In this document: positions 11,038 to 22,700 of the stretch, one piece after another
How the letters are laid out: each line of letters opens with the position of its first letter
Position numbering within the stretch: position 1 is the first letter of the stretch
From: Mycteria americana
Taxonomy: Eukaryota; Chordata; Aves; Ciconiiformes; Ciconiidae
Reading direction: 5' to 3'
DNA length: 64,000 bases
Assembly (NCBI RefSeq): GCF_035582795.1
Contig: NC_134370.1
Coordinates: forward strand, 46,549,501 to 46,613,500
Translations under genes and position numbers: made by a program
The notes under the pieces: generated by a model
The model's input: only the letters and a program-made list of their open reading frames with translations
Database searches by the model: none
Told to the model about the DNA's origin: nothing

Positions 11038-11138
11038 ATCAGGAGTGGGACTCGAACCCGTGCTTCCCAGGGAGACTGCTAAGGGACTGCTAAGACTTCC
11101 CAGGGAGACTGCTAAGCCTTCACTTAGCCATCCTTATC
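11038..11138 (-). pseudogene. tRNA-Leu-derived pseudogene with internal duplication
   Basis: The 3' half (GGGTTCGAGTCCCACTCCTGAT) and the 5' GGATGGC block match the tRNA-Leu at 13563, and the flanking DNA is paralogous too. The middle is replaced by two copies of a CTTAGCAGTCTCCCTGGGAAG unit, so no anticodon arm can form and the length is about 101 nt. It is a dead relative from an older tandem duplication inside module B. Confidence 0.75.
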
Positions 11139-11819
11139 CACTGCTGCTGTCACTGCTGCTGCCACTCCTCCGCCTGCAGCTGCCAGAGCCAGCCTGCCTC
11201 TGCCAGCCTCCTCCTGGCACGGCTGCAGGGGGAGCTGGCACCTGGGAGCACCCATGCCCTGCTCCCACCAAGGGGTGCTGACAGGTGACCGCAGCACCTC
11301 CAGGCACTTCAGACCACGCGGAACAGGCATACCCAGCGCAGGGGCAGCACACTTCTGATGCGTCTCGCAAAGGCCAAGGCAATCCTTCATGGGAGCAACT
11401 AAAGGAACCATCAGCAAATTGTGGCTCTGCACATGCCAGCATCCTGTCAAGGGACTCCAGGCACACGTGTACCTTCCCCATGTCTTCCTCCATTCCCTCC
11501 AGAGCCTGAAGAAATAGGAAGACAAACACTGGCTGGGAAGCCTCCAGCTCCTCCAGTGCAGAGCCTGGCCTGCCTCCTGCTCCTCCACTTCCCAGTCTTG
11601 CCTGCTTCCTGTTCCTTCAGTTTACAAATTGGCCTGCTTCCTCCTCCCAGTCCCCTTCAAACACACTACCTCAAGCTGCTGGGGTATGAGTGTGTTTCCG
11701 TGCGTGCGAGATAAGAAGGGCTTGTGGATCCTGGAGGAGAGGAGGCAAGGAGGGGAGAAGGGGACAGAACTGCTGTCGCTCAGCAGCTACAGGAGGTTAT
11801 GGAAAGGATAGAGGCAGAC

Positions 11820-12810
11820 TCTCCTGAGAGGTGCACAGCAAAAGGGCAAGAGGTAGGAGTCATAAGATGCAGCAAGAGATCTTGTCACTCACAAGTTGAT
11901 ACAAAGGAAGTGTCAGCTTTTTCTTTGGTAAAAGAAGTGACAGGGTGCAAGGTATAGCCCTGGAAGAGCTGGAATGAGGCAATGAGCTCTGGTATCCCTG
12001 GCACACCTGAGGCCAGGCCACCATGTCCACTGAAGTCCACAGCAGGGTGGCTCATGTTTGCCAGGAGCTCAGGGTTTTTCCCAAGTCTTCCACATCACGG
12101 TGACTCCCAGGTGCTCTGGGACACTGTTCCGATGACCCTTTGAAGTTTGAAATGCATGGAATGGGCCACTCCATCCCTGACCCAGGAAGAAGAGCCATGA
12201 GATTATGCCCTGCACCTCTCCTCAAAAGCAGGCCGTCCAGGCCTTTGGCCCCTGGAATGCCCTTGCTGAGCAAAACAGGTCCATTTGGGTGCGGGTCTCT
12301 TCCAGGGAAGGATGCGGGCATCCTTTGATCATCCTCCTACGTGTCGATTTGCTTCTTTCCAACAGGCTCTCCACTTCCCAAGCTGAGCCAGGACCCCTGC
12401 GTGGAAGAAGCGTGAAGTCGTCAAGGAAGATCCCGTGGAGAAGTCACTTGAAAGACACCTGCCTGACCCTCTGGTCTGCTCTTTGTCGTTATGAATCTGC
12501 CTTTGTGCCCTTGGCTTGAGGGCAGAATAAACAGGCTGTGGCAGAGCCTGATAAGCGTAAGCAAAGTCCTGATGGCCCTCACTCCTGCCCACAAGGGGCT
12601 TCCCTCCAGCCCACAGTGGTTTTTCCTTGCCATTGATCTTTGCCACGTCCCTGGAGAGGCGAGTACCTTCTCCCACGTGGGATTGTGCAGTCTGGACACT
12701 CTGTCTGAACTTATGCCACTGTATTCTGCATGTCTGCGATGACCAACAGGGATGGATGTCTCTCGGGGTTACCCTGAGTATCTGCACTGAAAGCACTTGA
12801 GAGCTGACTT
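11820..12810 (+). repeat. R repeat inside module B
   Basis: Diverged R copy with no keratin gene after it; a CR1-related piece follows. Further copies: 37509-38499 (+) and 56367-57357 (-). Confidence 0.65.
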
Positions 12811-12845
12811 GAGGGCAGGGGAGCTCCCTGATGACTAACGAGAGG

Positions 12846-13190
12846 GAAAAGTTGTCCTAGTCTCCAAAAAGGGGAAGGAAGACTATGTGGGGAGCCAGGG
12901 AAAAGGGATGATAAGCTGGAGCGATTTCAGCAGAGGAGCCCTAGGATAGTCAGGGGCTGGGGGCTATGGCCTTGTGAGGCGGGGATGAGGACCCAAGGCT
13001 TGCTCTAGCTGGGAGAAGAAAAGGCTTTGCGGGGATCTGCAAAGGAGCCTCCCAGTGCCTACAAGGAGGTCACTGCAATGGCCAGAGGATGAGAGCCATG
13101 GTCAGAAATTGAACAGTTTGTGGCTGGCTATGCCAACAAAAATGATCACCCCGAGGTTGCCTAAGCATGGGAACAGGGGCCCAGAGAGGC
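12846..13190 (+). mobile_element. CR1-related 3' fragment, second of the tandem pair
   Basis: Paralogue of 10371-10690, with a small insertion after the GGGGAAGGAAGA stretch. It leads to the intact tRNA-Leu at 13563. Confidence 0.7.
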
Positions 13191-13562
13191 CGCGAAATGT
13201 CTGTCCTCGAAGTATTGTATGACCCAGAAGGAGAAAGCACTGATGAGGTGGTGTGAGCCTGCTTGAAGCAGGAGGATGCCCTCTCTGACTCCCTGAAATG
13301 CCTTCCAAGCAGAAGGGTTGTTGGAGGGTAAAGCGAAAGCAGGGAGAGAGGAGTTTTGTGGGTGAGCGTTTGAAGAATGTCAAGAGAGGCACGCAGAATG
13401 TGAGTTTTGTAGGGGAGAGTGGTCTCCGCCCATGTTTGTTTTCTAACATGGGACAGCTGGGACATGCAGCAAGACCTAATCCACAGGACTGGAGACCAGA
13501 GTGCCTAGAGGAGCGAGGCCCTCCCCTTTAGGGAAAGGGAAGGAAACCAAGAGAGAGGAGCC

Positions 13563-13645
13563 TGTCAGGAGTGGGACTCGAACCCACGTCTCCAAGGGAG
13601 ACTGCAACCTGAGTGCAGCGCCTTAGACCGCTCGGCCATCCTGAC
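13563..13645 (-). tRNA. tRNA-Leu(CAG), intact
   Basis: 83 nt, all arms paired: acceptor GTCAGGA/TCCTGAC with A73, D stem GCC/GGC, anticodon stem CTGCA/TGCAG around loop CTCAGGT (anticodon CAG), a variable arm with TCTCC/GGAGA, and T stem GTGGG/CCCAC with loop TTCGAGT. The Pol III A box (TGGCCGAGCGG) and B box (GGTTCGAGTCC) are intact. It closely matches the vertebrate tRNA-Leu-CAG that I know. No run of four or more T follows closely downstream, so termination may be weak or distant. Confidence 0.95.
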
Positions 13646-13670
13646 CCCCTAGTGTTTGGCAGCAGCAGTG

Positions 13671-13728
13671 GCTGCTGCTAATAATGCTAATGCTGCTGCT
13701 GCTAATGCTGCTGCTGCTAATGCTGCTA

Positions 13729-13766
<38 letters not shown>

Positions 13767-13903
13767 AATGCTAATGCTAATGCTGCTAATGGTAATGCTG
13801 CTGCTAATGCTAATGCTAATGCTAATGCTGCTAATGCTAATGCTAATGCTAATGCTAATGCTAATGCTAATGCTGCTAATGCTAATGCTGCTGCTAATGC
13901 TGC
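13671..13903 (+). repeat. GCT/AAT hexamer microsatellite
   Basis: About 78 triplets, almost all GCT or AAT in mixed order (GCTAAT and GCTGCT units). It lies 25 bp beyond the tRNA-Leu 5' end. The open frames through it (poly-Ala/Asn, poly-Leu/Met, poly-Ser/Ile) are by-products of the repeat. Confidence 0.97.
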
Positions 13904-14675
13904 CTCTGGTGCTCCTCCCCTTGCAGCTGCCAGAGCCACTCAGCCAGCTTTCTCCTGGCACTGCTGCAGGGGGAGCTGGCTCCTGGGAGCACCCTTGCCC
14001 TGCTCCCAGCAAGGGCTGCTGACAGGCGACCGCAGCACCTACATGCACTGCAGACCACACAGTACCCAGCACAGGGGCAGCGTCTCGCAAGGCCAAGGCA
14101 ATCCTTCATGGGAGCCAACCAAAGGAACTGTCAGCAAATTATGACTCTGCACATGCCAGCATCCTGTCAAGGGCGCTCCGGGCTCATGTCTACCTTTCCC
14201 ATGACTTCCTCCATTCCCTCCGGAGCCTCAGGATATGGGAAGCCAAGCACTTGGACGGCAGTGCTGCCTCATGGGTGGTTCCTGGGGCAACAAGGGTGCT
14301 TCCTTCTTCCCTGCTTGCGGCTGGGAAGGCTGGGTGAGGAAGGCTCTGCCACACCAACCCCTGGGGGGAATGCTGTGCCGGTCTCAAGGAGTCCGCGTGT
14401 GGGAAAGGGGCTGGAGAGTCAAGGAGAAAGGACAGGAGATGCACCAAGTGCTGAGCGGTGACTGAGCTCCAGTTCGTGTGGGGAAGAGGCTCACTTACTG
14501 CTCATGGTGCAGAGGAAGGAGGACACAGCTCTCTCTGGGACTTGTTGCTTCACGGAAGAAGCTAGACTGCAAGGCATCTCAGGAGGTCACTAGTCCAAAT
14601 GCCTGCTCCAAGCAGGGCTAGCCCCAAAGCTAGAGCAGGCTGCTCAGTGCCTGAGCCCCTTTGAAACTTGAGTGT
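13904..14675. other. Module B stretch between hexamer array and solo LTR
   Basis: 13920-14170 is paralogous to 11170-11460, part of the old 2.5-kb tandem duplication. The remainder shows nothing recognisable. Confidence 0.5.
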
Positions 14676-14680
14676 GATAC

Positions 14681-15243
14681 TGTCCTGGTTTCGGCTGGGA
14701 TAGAGTTAATTTTTTTCCTACTAGTTGGTATAGTGCTGTGTTTTGGAGTTTAGTATGAGAATAATATTGATGACACACTGATTTTTTAGTTGTTGCTAAG
14801 TCATGCGTACAGTAGTCAAGGACTTTTCAGCTTCCCATGCTCTGCCGGGCGCACAAGAAACTGGGAGGGGCCACAGCCAGGATAGTTGATCCAAACTGAC
14901 CAAAGGGCTAGTCCATACCATATGACGTCATGCTCAGTATATAAACTGGGGGGAGTTGGAGGGGGGGTAGCGGTCGCTGCTCGGGGACTGGCTGGGCATC
15001 GGTCGGCGGGTGGTGAGCGGTTGTATCACTGGGTTTTTTCCTGGGTTTTGTTCCTCTCTCGCTCTCTCGTTGTTTTCCTTTTCATTACAATTTATTATTA
15101 TTATTATTACTATTTTCTTCCAATTATTAAACTGTTCAAATCTCAACGCACGAGTTTCCTTACCTTTGCTCTTCCAGTTCTCTTCCCCATCCCACCGGGA
15201 GGCTGTGTGGTACTTAATTGCCGACTGGGGCTAAACCACAACA
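14681..15243 (+). mobile_element. Solo LTR of an avian endogenous retrovirus (ERVL-like)
   Basis: 563 bp from TGTCCTGGTTTCGG to CTAAACCACAACA, with TG...CA ends and a perfect 5-bp target duplication GATAC (14676-14680 and 15244-15248). A TATATAA promoter region and an ATTAAA signal lie inside. I recognise the sequence as a widespread bird LTR. The 5-bp duplication suggests ERVL. There is no internal region, so it is a solo fossil that looks whole as an LTR. Confidence 0.88.
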
Positions 15244-15248
15244 GATAC

Positions 15249-16148
15249 CCAGGCACGGAGAATCCATGAGAGATGGAGAGTCTGCCCCAGACGGAGGCAC
15301 ATTCACGCTGTCCCAGGCTAACATGTGGTTGCATGATGTGCCCTTTGGTTGAATTAAAAAGGCACAGCAACTAGCCTGGATTTCTTCTTACGCACTGGAT
15401 ATGTCCATATCTTGTACACTTGTCTGGTACTAGCTCAGCAGTCAGTGAGTGAGAAGCAGGCATTGCTAGGGTAATGAAGATGATTCCTACTGTACAACGT
15501 GCAAATAGGCCAGGTGGATCATTTCTAGCACAGGTTTCTTGGTCTATATAACTTTGTCGGATAAGAGCCTCTGCCACAATCCATGCTGCATGCCCGTAAG
15601 TGATTTGTTTTGCAGGACTCTACTCATTACCTGTTCCCGGGCTAAAATCTGCCTTGTGCTGCTACTGGTTTTAGTGCTGGATGGTGGCTTTGGTGAATCC
15701 CCATGCCAGCACTGATGAATGAAGAAGTACATCTGACCAGGACGTACCTTCCCCTACATACACAGGGGGCACCATTTTCTTTCAGCTGCCATTTTCTTAT
15801 TACACACCGTAGCCAAGATGTTTTCATCGTGCTCTGTGATTGGATGACAGCCATTTCTTGACCCTGTCATACCCACCTGCTCTCAGGCAGACCTGTGGTT
15901 GGCTGTCAGGACCAGCCAACCCTACCTGTGTACCCAGAAGCACATCAGACAAGGAAGCCCCCACTCACTAACTACAGGGAAGAGGCAACTTTTGACAGCA
16001 GCATTCCCCGTGGGTTCTCATACTGCTTTGTGATTGCACGATGGCCATTTTCGACACTGTCATGCCCACATGTTTTCAGTTCTCCCTCTGATGGACTGTC
16101 CATTTCCTTTGGACCAGGAAGTGTTTGGATATAAAAAGATATACCGTG
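15249..16148 (+). mobile_element. Retroelement-like relic with TATA-bearing end
   Basis: The right half (about 15640-16143) is homologous, in inverted orientation, to 32139-32960. It ends in GGAAGTGTTTGGATATAAAAAG. The minus strand of the left half keeps short open stretches that I could not assign to a family. The solo LTR at 14681 adjoins it. It is broken in several places, and its class is uncertain. Confidence 0.4.
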
Positions 16149-16419
16149 AAGCGGTATCTACTATGCAATGAACAGAAGCACCTAGCGCAAGCAATATTTC
16201 TGTGGATGGCCCATTGCCTGCAGAGCCAGAGGTGGCCTTGCAGTCAACATCCAAGCGATCTTCTGGCTTCTGGCCCATCAGGTGCTCAGGTAGCAGGGAG
16301 CTCCCTTGCAGATACCCAGGCCGTCATCCCGCTGCCAGCTCACGGGAGCACTCAGACAAGAAGGACTTCTGGAAGAGGCCACTCTCGATTGTTTTTGAAG
16401 GGTCATGACAATTGAGAGG

Positions 16420-17985
16420 AGGTGTGGATGACTTTGAGGGAGACGGGAAAGGTCTTGGTTTGGTGGAATAGGTATGTCCAGAGCTTTTTTCCAGCACTGG
16501 CAAGCATTGTCCAATGCCTGAGCATGGACCAAAATATTAAAGGACCCGCAAAAGCAATAATTTCCATCACCAGATGAAAGTAGCTGCGATTCCCCTTTGG
16601 CTCTGGAGCAGGAAAGTGTCGTTCATGAGTCGGTGTGGAGGTGGTACACGTGGCAGTGCCTGCCTGCGTGCAGAACAAGGGTGGGAGGTGGTCGCGGTTG
16701 AGGGGTGAGCAGGAGGAGCGGCTTGAGGAAGTGTGTGCGTGCGCGGGGGGCTGGAAGGGGGAGGCCGGCCAGCCTGTGAAGTGGAGGAGCAGGAGAAAGG
16801 CCAGGCTCTGGTCCGGAGGAGCAGACGGCAGCACTGCCCACAGGTGCATTGCAGGTACGGTGGTGAGCAGAGCTGCCTTCCAAGCAGTTGACGCGGTTTT
16901 TAATTCTGGCCAATGCTGCCAAACGCCTCTTCAGCCTGGCTCCAGGGTGCCTTATATCTTCTGCAGGTAGCCTCTCGTGCTCAAATAGCACCCAGCTTTC
17001 CCCTGAGGGTTCAAGCTGCCCCCTTCACCTCTCCGCAGCCTTGAGACCAACTGAGACCAGTGCTTTCTGCCTGCTGGGAGGGCTCCAGGCTGGGCTCTTC
17101 ACTGCAGTGCTGGTACCAGGTGCCAGGAGAGAGGCTTTTTTGGCCTGGCACAGAGCTGCACCTGCTGCTGCTGCAGAATGCTTGCACCTGGCAAGAAAAG
17201 CATGCTGCTGTGGCAGCATGAAGTGTACAAGGGAAGATTGAGAATGCCTAGGTGGTGGTCAAGGGACAGACTGGGCTTCATGAGGCCAGCTATGCAATTT
17301 TGGAGTGTGGTGGGAGGAAGCCTGTTCTATATGTAATGGTTCAAAGGCCTGTCTGTCTGATCTGAAGTCACCCTGGAGACACTGACCTGCCCTGTCCAGG
17401 CTCCGGCATTGCACAGACACCCTGAAGTTTACTGGCACTGGTTTTGAAGATGTTCCTGGTAAGTGGGAACTGAGACACCCTCATTTCTCTTGCAGCTTAT
17501 AGGCTGTGGTCCAAGGAAAAGACAAGGAGCCTCTCACAAAGAGATTCTCTACCTGAAGGGGGTGAAGCTTCTCAAGTCTCTCATTGCAGGGCTGCTTAAA
17601 GAAACAAACAATGTTCTTTGCTGTGCTATTAGGGTGTATGTGGGGTCTGTGTTAGTACAGCATTTACAGACTACCACCCTGTCATCAGCAGTGCTATAAG
17701 TAAGTGATGTTACGAAGACATAGATTGTGATTGCATATGCTCCGTTCCTTACTGAAATGCCCACCCTAAACCCATCTTGCAGTCACATTGCCTACGTCCA
17801 GACACAAAAAGCAGTGCTTTGCTCCTTTCCTCTCTATAGCCATCCCCTGGAGTTTATCCCCAAAACACCAATGAAAGAGAGAAGTGCCATAACTGTTTTT
17901 CATATGAAGTTTGTGAACAACAATTGAGGTCTGAAAAGTTAACTCAAATATCTGTACTAATATTCGCAATGAACAATTGGGCAAC
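16420..17985. repeat. A/B shared segment, copy in B
   Basis: Counterpart of 1100-2640. Here only about 65 bp separate it from the keratin block, whereas in A about 1.1 kb of extra sequence (2650-3750) intervenes. Both flanks thus descend from one ancestral keratin 3' flank. Confidence 0.75.
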
Positions 17986-18626
17986 TGGTACCACAGGTCC
18001 GTGATGACGCGGTTAGGGACTCATGCTCAATGTCCCTGAGGCTTTCTGGTGCTCTGGTATCAGTTCAGGGAGCTCTATCCACAACTGGTGGAAAGCTCAC
18101 GACAGAAGACAGCGCTCTTCCTTGCAGAGCAGGGGGGGTAACTGACAGAGGAGGAGAACAAACCACCACGAGTCTCCAGCTATGCTGCGCAAAGTCTTTA
18201 ATGAGAAGGAGCAAATGCAGTGGCACAGAACAGAGACCAAGAAACACGTCTGCAGGGTTCAGGGAGGCACAGAGAATGGCTCATTTCCCAAGGACAAGCT
18301 CCACACAAAGCGCTTGCCTTTCCCCATTCTGCTCTACCTGCTGGCAATCCCAGCCCACCAAGAGCAGTCCCTAACTGCAGCACCCTCCCCCCATCAGCAG
18401 GAGATTCAGCAAAGCAGAAGAGAATGAGCCCTTTCTCAAGGAGCTCAGAGCAAAGCAGAGCCAGAGGAGGCAGGGCGAGGCCTGCCCTGCAGCCAGGAGC
18501 AGTGGGCATGGGTCCCTCCTGCCAGGTGGAAGAGGTCAGCCAGCCCATCTGCAAGGCGTGGGCATGCTCCTGCTGCTGCAGGGTCCCCGTGTTCCGTCCC
18601 GCTCCAAAGGGGATGATCCGCCGGCT

Positions 18627-18944
18627 TCAGCAGTTCAGACTGCAGCGGGGGGGAGGCAGACACAGCCCTGACCCCCCCAGACCAAGGGAGCCCCCAGAAG
18701 AGATGGGAACCCCGCCGGCACTGAGGGAGCTCCCAACAGCAGCTGACAGAGAGGATCCCACGGCTGTGCTCTGAGGGAAAGAGGTGAGGATGGGGCCCGG
18801 CAGGGTCACCACCACCGGGGAGGCCTCGATGAACACCGTTGAGTCAGCACAGCGGGCGACACAGGGCTCACTGCAGCTGCTTGCAAGCGGGGTTGGGGCA
18901 GAAGTGCCGCAGGGGCGTGGGAGACAGGGTGTGAAGCAAGACAT
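18627..18944 (-). CDS. Feather-type beta-keratin, copy 2
   Basis: The protein is identical to the copy at 4328-4645, in the same orientation and 14,299 bp away. The whole 1671-bp block around it (18050-19720) is duplicated. The intron is 18966-19507, non-coding exon 1 is about 19508-19542, and ATTAAA is at 18197-18202. The promoter and intron carry a few private changes against the other copies: a CCCTGCGGGG version of the GC box next to the TATA box, and a TTT for TAT in the intron that is shared only with the copy at 44314. It faces away from the copy at 24548 across a 4.05 kb shared intergenic module, so the two form a head-to-head pair. Confidence 0.93.
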   Translation of the reverse strand: MSCFTPCLPRPCGTSAPTPLASSCSEPCVARCADSTVFIEASPVVVTLPGPILTSFPQSTAVGSSLSAAVGSSLSAGGVPISSGGSLGLGGSGLCLPPPRCSLNC

Positions 18945-19507
18945 CTCTCGGTGAGGGAGGCAAAGCTGAAAGACAGAGCAGGCAGGGAGCACGAACCTCA
19001 ATATCATCTGTCTTTCTTTTCCTCAGCTCTCTCCGTGGACAGTCTTTGTTTTAAAAACACACACGGTGCCTACAGCTCCCACGGCCCTCATTGGGCCCTC
19101 TGAGTGGCACGGCACAGGAAGGCTGAACCACTTTTGGGATAGGACCCAGGCACGCTGGGTTTAAAGCACTCGTGGAAAGACTGATCATACCCCATCCCTA
19201 GAACAAACATTGCTGCACTGCAGAAGGCACTGGGTGCGCTTGGCCATTTGGTTGGAGAGCATCTGCCTAAGGCAGACATTCTGGTGGGCAGACCTCCCTG
19301 CAGCTGAGCCCCACTGATCCCCTTCTGCTTGAAAGAACCCCCCTCTTCCCAGCTCTCCCTGGCCACCACCGTCAAAAGGGAAAGAGGTGACAGCCCTTCG
19401 ACAGTTCTATTGCAGGGCCAAGCCGAGGCAGCCCAAGTTTCAACCTGAGGAGCCCACCATGACAGCAGTTCAGCCCACAGGGACAGAGGGAGCAGACTCA
19501 GGCTTAC

Positions 19508-19574
19508 CTTGTTCCTCGAGGAAAGGGAGGCAAGAGAGGAGGATGCAGAGCCTGGAGCAGTGCAGGCTTTTATG
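19508..19574 (-). promoter_or_regulatory. Keratin copy 2 core promoter and exon 1
   Basis: TATA box CATAAAAG at 19567-19574; donor after AACAAG. The GC box upstream has one change against copy 1. It fires away from the promoter at 23918. Confidence 0.75.
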
Positions 19575-19720
19575 CTGTGTCCCAGAGCCCCGCAGGGCCA
19601 CAAACATTCCTTGCTCATGAAGCATCTGAACACCTAGCAGCTGTCGCTTGCCAGGGCCTTGCTGGTGATTAAGCCCTTGCCTCTTTCATCTGAAATGAAG
19701 TTATACTCCCTTTTCATACT

Positions 19721-22700
19721 ACCGAACGTCGAAACAATTCATCAGTGTCCCAGCTTCATAAGCCAATTAACTCAGAGGTCTCGGGCTAGTGTAGAATGAG
19801 TTTTTAAGTGGGTTTGCGTCATACAGATTGCCATTGTCCCATTTCCCCCTTCATGGTAAGTGTGGCCACCAGTCACGGTGAAATTCAGCTATGGGGGACA
19901 CCTCGCGTTAGCTCTCAGGTGCTTTCAGTGCAGGCACTCAGGCTAACCCTGGCAGACATTTCTCCCCGCGGGTCATTGGGAGACTGTGGAGTAAGTTCAG
20001 GTAGACGGTCAAGACTGCACAATCACACGTGGGAGAAGAGACGCAGCTCTCCAGGGATGTGGCAAAGCTCAATGTCAAAGAAGGATCATTGTGGGCTGTA
20101 GGGAAGCCCCTTGCGGGCAGGAGTGACAGCCACAAAGACCTTGCATACGCCCATCAGGCTCTGCCACAGCCTGTTTGTAATGCCCACAAGCCCAGGGAGA
20201 TTCATAGGCAGATTCATAGGCAGATTCATAACGATGAAGAGCAGACCAGAGAGTCAGGCAGGTCTCTTTCAAGTGACTTCTCCAAGGCTGGTCTCTTTCA
20301 AGTGACTTCTCCATGGGATCTCCATAGCCATGTCCCTGAACTACTTGACCAGGCCCTCATGCTTCTTCCAACCAGGGGTCTGGGCTCAGCTTGGGAAGTG
20401 GCGAACCTGTTGGAAAGAAGCAAATCAAGGCATAGGAGGGTGATCAAAGAGATGCCTGCCTCCTTCCCTGAAAGAGACCCACCCCCAAGTGGCTCTGTTT
20501 TGCTCAGCAAGGGCATCTCAAAGGCCAAAGGCCTGGATGGCCTCCTTTTGAGAAGAGGCGCAGGGCAGGGAGCCAAAAGCTCGCAGCTCTTTTTCCTGGG
20601 TCAGGGATGGGGTGGCCCATTCCATGCATTTCAAACTACAAATGGACATCGGATCAGTGTCCCAGAGCACCTGGGAGTCATTGTGATGTGGCAGAGTTGG
20701 GAAAAACCCTGAACTCCCGGCAAACATGAGTCATTGTGCTGTGGACTTCAGTGGACACGGTGCCCCAGCCTCAGGCGTGTCGGGGATAACAGAGCTCACA
20801 GCCTCATTCCTCCCACAGGGCTGCTTTCTTCAAGGGCATTTCCACACATTGTAGCACCATTTCTGAAACAACTGCTGCTTCTATGGAATCTCATGCTGCT
20901 GCTGCCTTCCAAGGCATTGCCTTTCAGTGGCTGATCAAGGGCCCATGAGACTCAGTGCACCCCAGAATAATGAAGGTTAGAAGGGACCTCTGGATGTTCT
21001 CTGGGACGACTTCGGGCTCCAAGCAGACTAAACTTCCCATACACCTCAGGAAGCTCTGGGCCTTCATCGACTTCTGAACACTGCCTCTGTCGGAGAGGTC
21101 ACTGTCTCTTGGGCAGCTCTTCCAGGGCTGCACCGTGCCCCCTGTCACTTCTTTTCCCACACAGACAGCTGGCATTTCCCTTGTTGCAACTTGTTAGCTT
21201 TGATCTTGCCCTCTCGCAGTGCACCTCTCCGGAGAGTCTGGCTCCATCCTTACACGACCTCCTGTCGCCGTTGGGAGGCTGCAGTTCTTCACTTGCCTGG
21301 AACTTTCCTCTCACTGGCCCATCTGCTACTCAGGTACCAGTGACCTTGCAATCAGCATCCAAGCCATGTGCCTCCTTCTTTCCTACCAAGTATTCAGGCA
21401 CAAGCAACTTCACAAGCACCTAGGGCTGCCCTGAGCCTACTCTGGCCCATCACCTGCAGAGACAGAAGTGACCTTAAAATCAAAATGCAAACCACACGCC
21501 TGCTGCTGGCCTAGCAAGCAATGAGGTAGAAGGGAACTCACCAGCACATAGCCCAAAATGTGCACGCTGCTGCTTACCAGGAACACAAGCACCTAGCGCA
21601 AGCCATGTTCCTGCACATGGCCTGCGGAGCCAGATGCGACCTCACAGTCAACATCTAAGCCATGTTCTAGCTTCTGGCCACTCAGGTACTCAGGTAGCAG
21701 GGAGCTCACCTGCAGATACCCATGCTGTCTTTGTGCTGACAACTCGTGACAAGCACTCAGACAAGGAGGACTTCTGGAAGAGGATTGTCTTTGAAGGGTG
21801 ATGGCAACTGGGAGAGGTTCCTGAGGCCTGGAAGAAGTCAATGCCACTCCTGTCTTCCAGAAGGGCATGAAGGAGGACTTGGGAAACCAGAGGCTGCTCA
21901 GCCTCACCTCGATCCCTGGGAAGGGGCAGGAGCAACTCATCCTGGAAACCCTCTCCAGACAAATGAAGAACATGAAGGTGATTGATTGTTTTTTTCATTA
22001 CATTATTCCTAGCCCATTTCTGTGTGACTGTGCTCTCCTCTTTTTGTGGGGGTCTGTGTTTGTGTGTGCGTGTGTGAGGTGTTGGCCAGGAACCTTCAGC
22101 TTGCATCAAACCAAAATGGGCACACCAATCCAGATGTGGCCCCTGCAGTGGCAAGGGAAGGGCAACGATCCTTCCCATCAGCTTTCATGAATGAGCTTGT
22201 CTTGGAAAGGAGCTTTTGAGATGACCCACTCCAACCATGTATCCACCAAACAGGTATGCTTTCATCTGAGCAGGGGCTTGGTGAAAGGAGGCCTGGTCCC
22301 CACCCTACCAGCCAGGGGCTCTCACAGCTGAGCCTCCCAGGCCCACAAGTGGGCTACCAGGAGATGACAGTGAGGGTGCCAGCACTGGTGAGAAGATTCC
22401 AGGGTTATGGGGTAAGGTCTGGAGATGGACGGGAAGTAAATACCAGGATTAGGAGTAAAGGCTCCCTCGGGGATTTGCAGTGGAAGCTGTGCTGGGACAC
22501 AGAGAGATGGAGCCAAACTCTCCGGAGAGGTGCACTGCAAAAGGACAAGAGACAAGTTGCAACAAGGGAAATACCGTCTGTCATTGTGGGAAAAGAAGTG
22601 ACAGAGGGTGCGGTGTAGTCCTGGAAGAGCTGCGCAAGAGACAGTGACCTCTCCGACAGTGGCAGTGCTCAGAAGTTGACGGGAGTCTTCTGAGGTAACT

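Noticed and set aside
13656-14144. 162-codon Ala/Asn-rich open frame (also at 39343 and 55035)
   Set aside because: It is a translation of the GCT/AAT hexamer array. All frames on both strands are open through it, and no gene structure surrounds it.
15371-15577. 68-codon minus-strand frame as a host gene
   Set aside because: It lies in the retroelement-like relic, has no start context or splice sites I trust, and matches no protein I can name. Treated as a fossil of uncertain family.
20029-20712. 227-codon open frame, also at 8464-9147 and 45716-46399
   Set aside because: It lies in the R repeat. The related R copies at 12329-12796 and 33170-33937 break the frame in different places, and no domain is recognisable.
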